Assembly (NCBI GenBank): GCA_027577595.1
Contig: JANBRJ010000057.1
Coordinates: forward strand, 1-64,000
Direction of reading: 5' to 3'
Source: Coemansia sp. RSA 487
Lineage: Eukaryota; Kickxellomycota; Kickxellomycetes; Kickxellales; Kickxellaceae
DNA: 64,000 bases
A model generated the notes under the pieces. It was not told where the DNA came from, searched no databases, and saw only the letters and a list, made by a program, of their open reading frames with translations. This document shows, piece after piece, positions 63,575 to 64,000 of the stretch (positions are counted from its first letter, which is position 1; every line of letters begins with the position of its first letter). Both the position numbers and the translations under genes were made by a program.

Positions 63575-64000
63575 CTAGCAATAGCTCCGCGGAAGATTGT
63601 GGCTATTCTTCCTTTGTTTGATTAGACGACGCCTTTTGCTGGCACGGCGCCTCTTGCTGGAATGACATCTCTTGTGGGACTGCGCAGAAGCGCTGGCAGG
63701 CCTTTTCGTACCCCTGGCGGGGTTTGCAGCCTTCTTCAGAGACAGAAGACGAGTACTACGCTCAAAACGCTTCGGTATCTTCCCTGTTTCGCGCAGACTA
63801 GCAAGAATGTGCCTGAAATTCAGCACAGCAGCAACATCTCTGTTCCAAAAACGAGTAGCAGGCTTCCCGGCAGAAGAGGCTGTCTCACACTTGTTTGCTA
63901 CATACTCCTGACATTGTTTGTTGGTGCACTCTAGGAGACCATGCCATTTAACAAGTGGATGCTTCCTCCTTTGGAAGGGCCTGGGGTTAGGAACACGCTG
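63575..64000 (-). CDS. Second Fanzor gene, C-terminal part, cut by window edge
   Basis: The frame enters from the right edge and ends at 63575. Visible are NPRPFQRRKHPLVKWHGLLE, the zinc-finger end CTNKQC, and RuvC-III FWNRDVAAVLNFRHILASLR with its Asp, followed by ETGKIPKRFERS. This is the canonical Fanzor1 C-terminus; the same order (NPRPF, HGLL-C, WN-D-AAVLNF) occurs in the Fanzor at 5-8 kb, but identity outside the motifs is low, so the two are different lineages rather than recent copies. The C-terminal 60 residues are highly basic (KRCHSSKRRRASKRRRLIKQ), a good nuclear signal. No stop interrupts the visible part. The N-terminal half, including RuvC-I and II, is outside the window. Confidence 0.88.
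   Translation of the reverse strand, partial: QRVPNPRPFQRRKHPLVKWHGLLECTNKQCQEYVANKCETASSAGKPATRFWNRDVAAVLNFRHILASLRETGKIPKRFERSTRLLSLKKAANPARGTKRPASASAQSHKRCHSSKRRRASKRRRLIKQRKNSHNLPRSYC

Noticed and set aside
1-64000. Retroelements, virus-like elements, CRISPR arrays, rRNA
   Set aside because: No reverse transcriptase, integrase, capsid or polymerase motif, no regular spacer-repeat array and no rRNA-like stretch was seen.

Overview
The window is a gene-dense stretch of nuclear DNA from a fungus. Yeast-type parts support this: the ER-translocon subunit Sec66, the vacuolar lipase Atg15, a Kex1-type carboxypeptidase, a Whi3/Scw1-like RNA-binding protein, TMA16, Rpf2 and a KPWE (Pex39-like) peroxin. 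Introns are few, short and 5'-biased, with GTATGT/GTAAGT donors; one has a TACTAAC branch site. Glutamine runs and long disordered proteins are common. Together with Fanzor genes this suggests an early-diverging filamentous fungus (a Kickxellales-like lineage is my guess, not shown by the sequence).

Layout. 1-2.6 kb: uricase (cut by the left edge), a small hydrophilic protein with a strong TATA box, and uroporphyrinogen-III synthase, all on the minus strand. 2.6-8.3 kb: AT-rich DNA holding a nearly complete Fanzor gene (eukaryotic TnpB homologue, a predicted RNA-guided nuclease) bracketed by a 15-bp direct repeat. 8.4-15.7 kb: Pex39-like peroxin, TMA16, IMP dehydrogenase and a two-RRM Whi3-like protein with a 1.1-kb intron. 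17.4-31 kb: a disordered protein, Rpf2, Sec66, Kex1 and Atg15. 31-41.6 kb: a disordered coiled-coil protein, a leucine-rich-repeat protein with a cysteine cluster, two related class-IV aminotransferase-fold proteins (one has lost its catalytic lysine), and a proline-rich disordered protein. 41.6-54.3 kb: a long spacer, a GATA-type factor, a PXA/nexin-C sorting-nexin-like protein, frataxin, GMP synthase and Rtf2. 54.3-64 kb: two related C2H2 zinc-finger proteins separated by degenerate ~135-bp repeats, an R3H protein, and the 3' end of a second, different Fanzor gene running off the right edge.

Functionally most genes are housekeeping: purine metabolism (uricase, IMP dehydrogenase, GMP synthase), heme and Fe-S supply (HEM4, frataxin), ribosome assembly (Rpf2, TMA16) and the secretory/vacuolar/peroxisomal systems. 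The accessory content is the pair of Fanzor genes near the two ends. I saw no rRNA gene, convincing tRNA gene, CRISPR array, retroelement or virus-like element. Splice models were read by eye from consensus sites and frame continuity; no transcript data were used.
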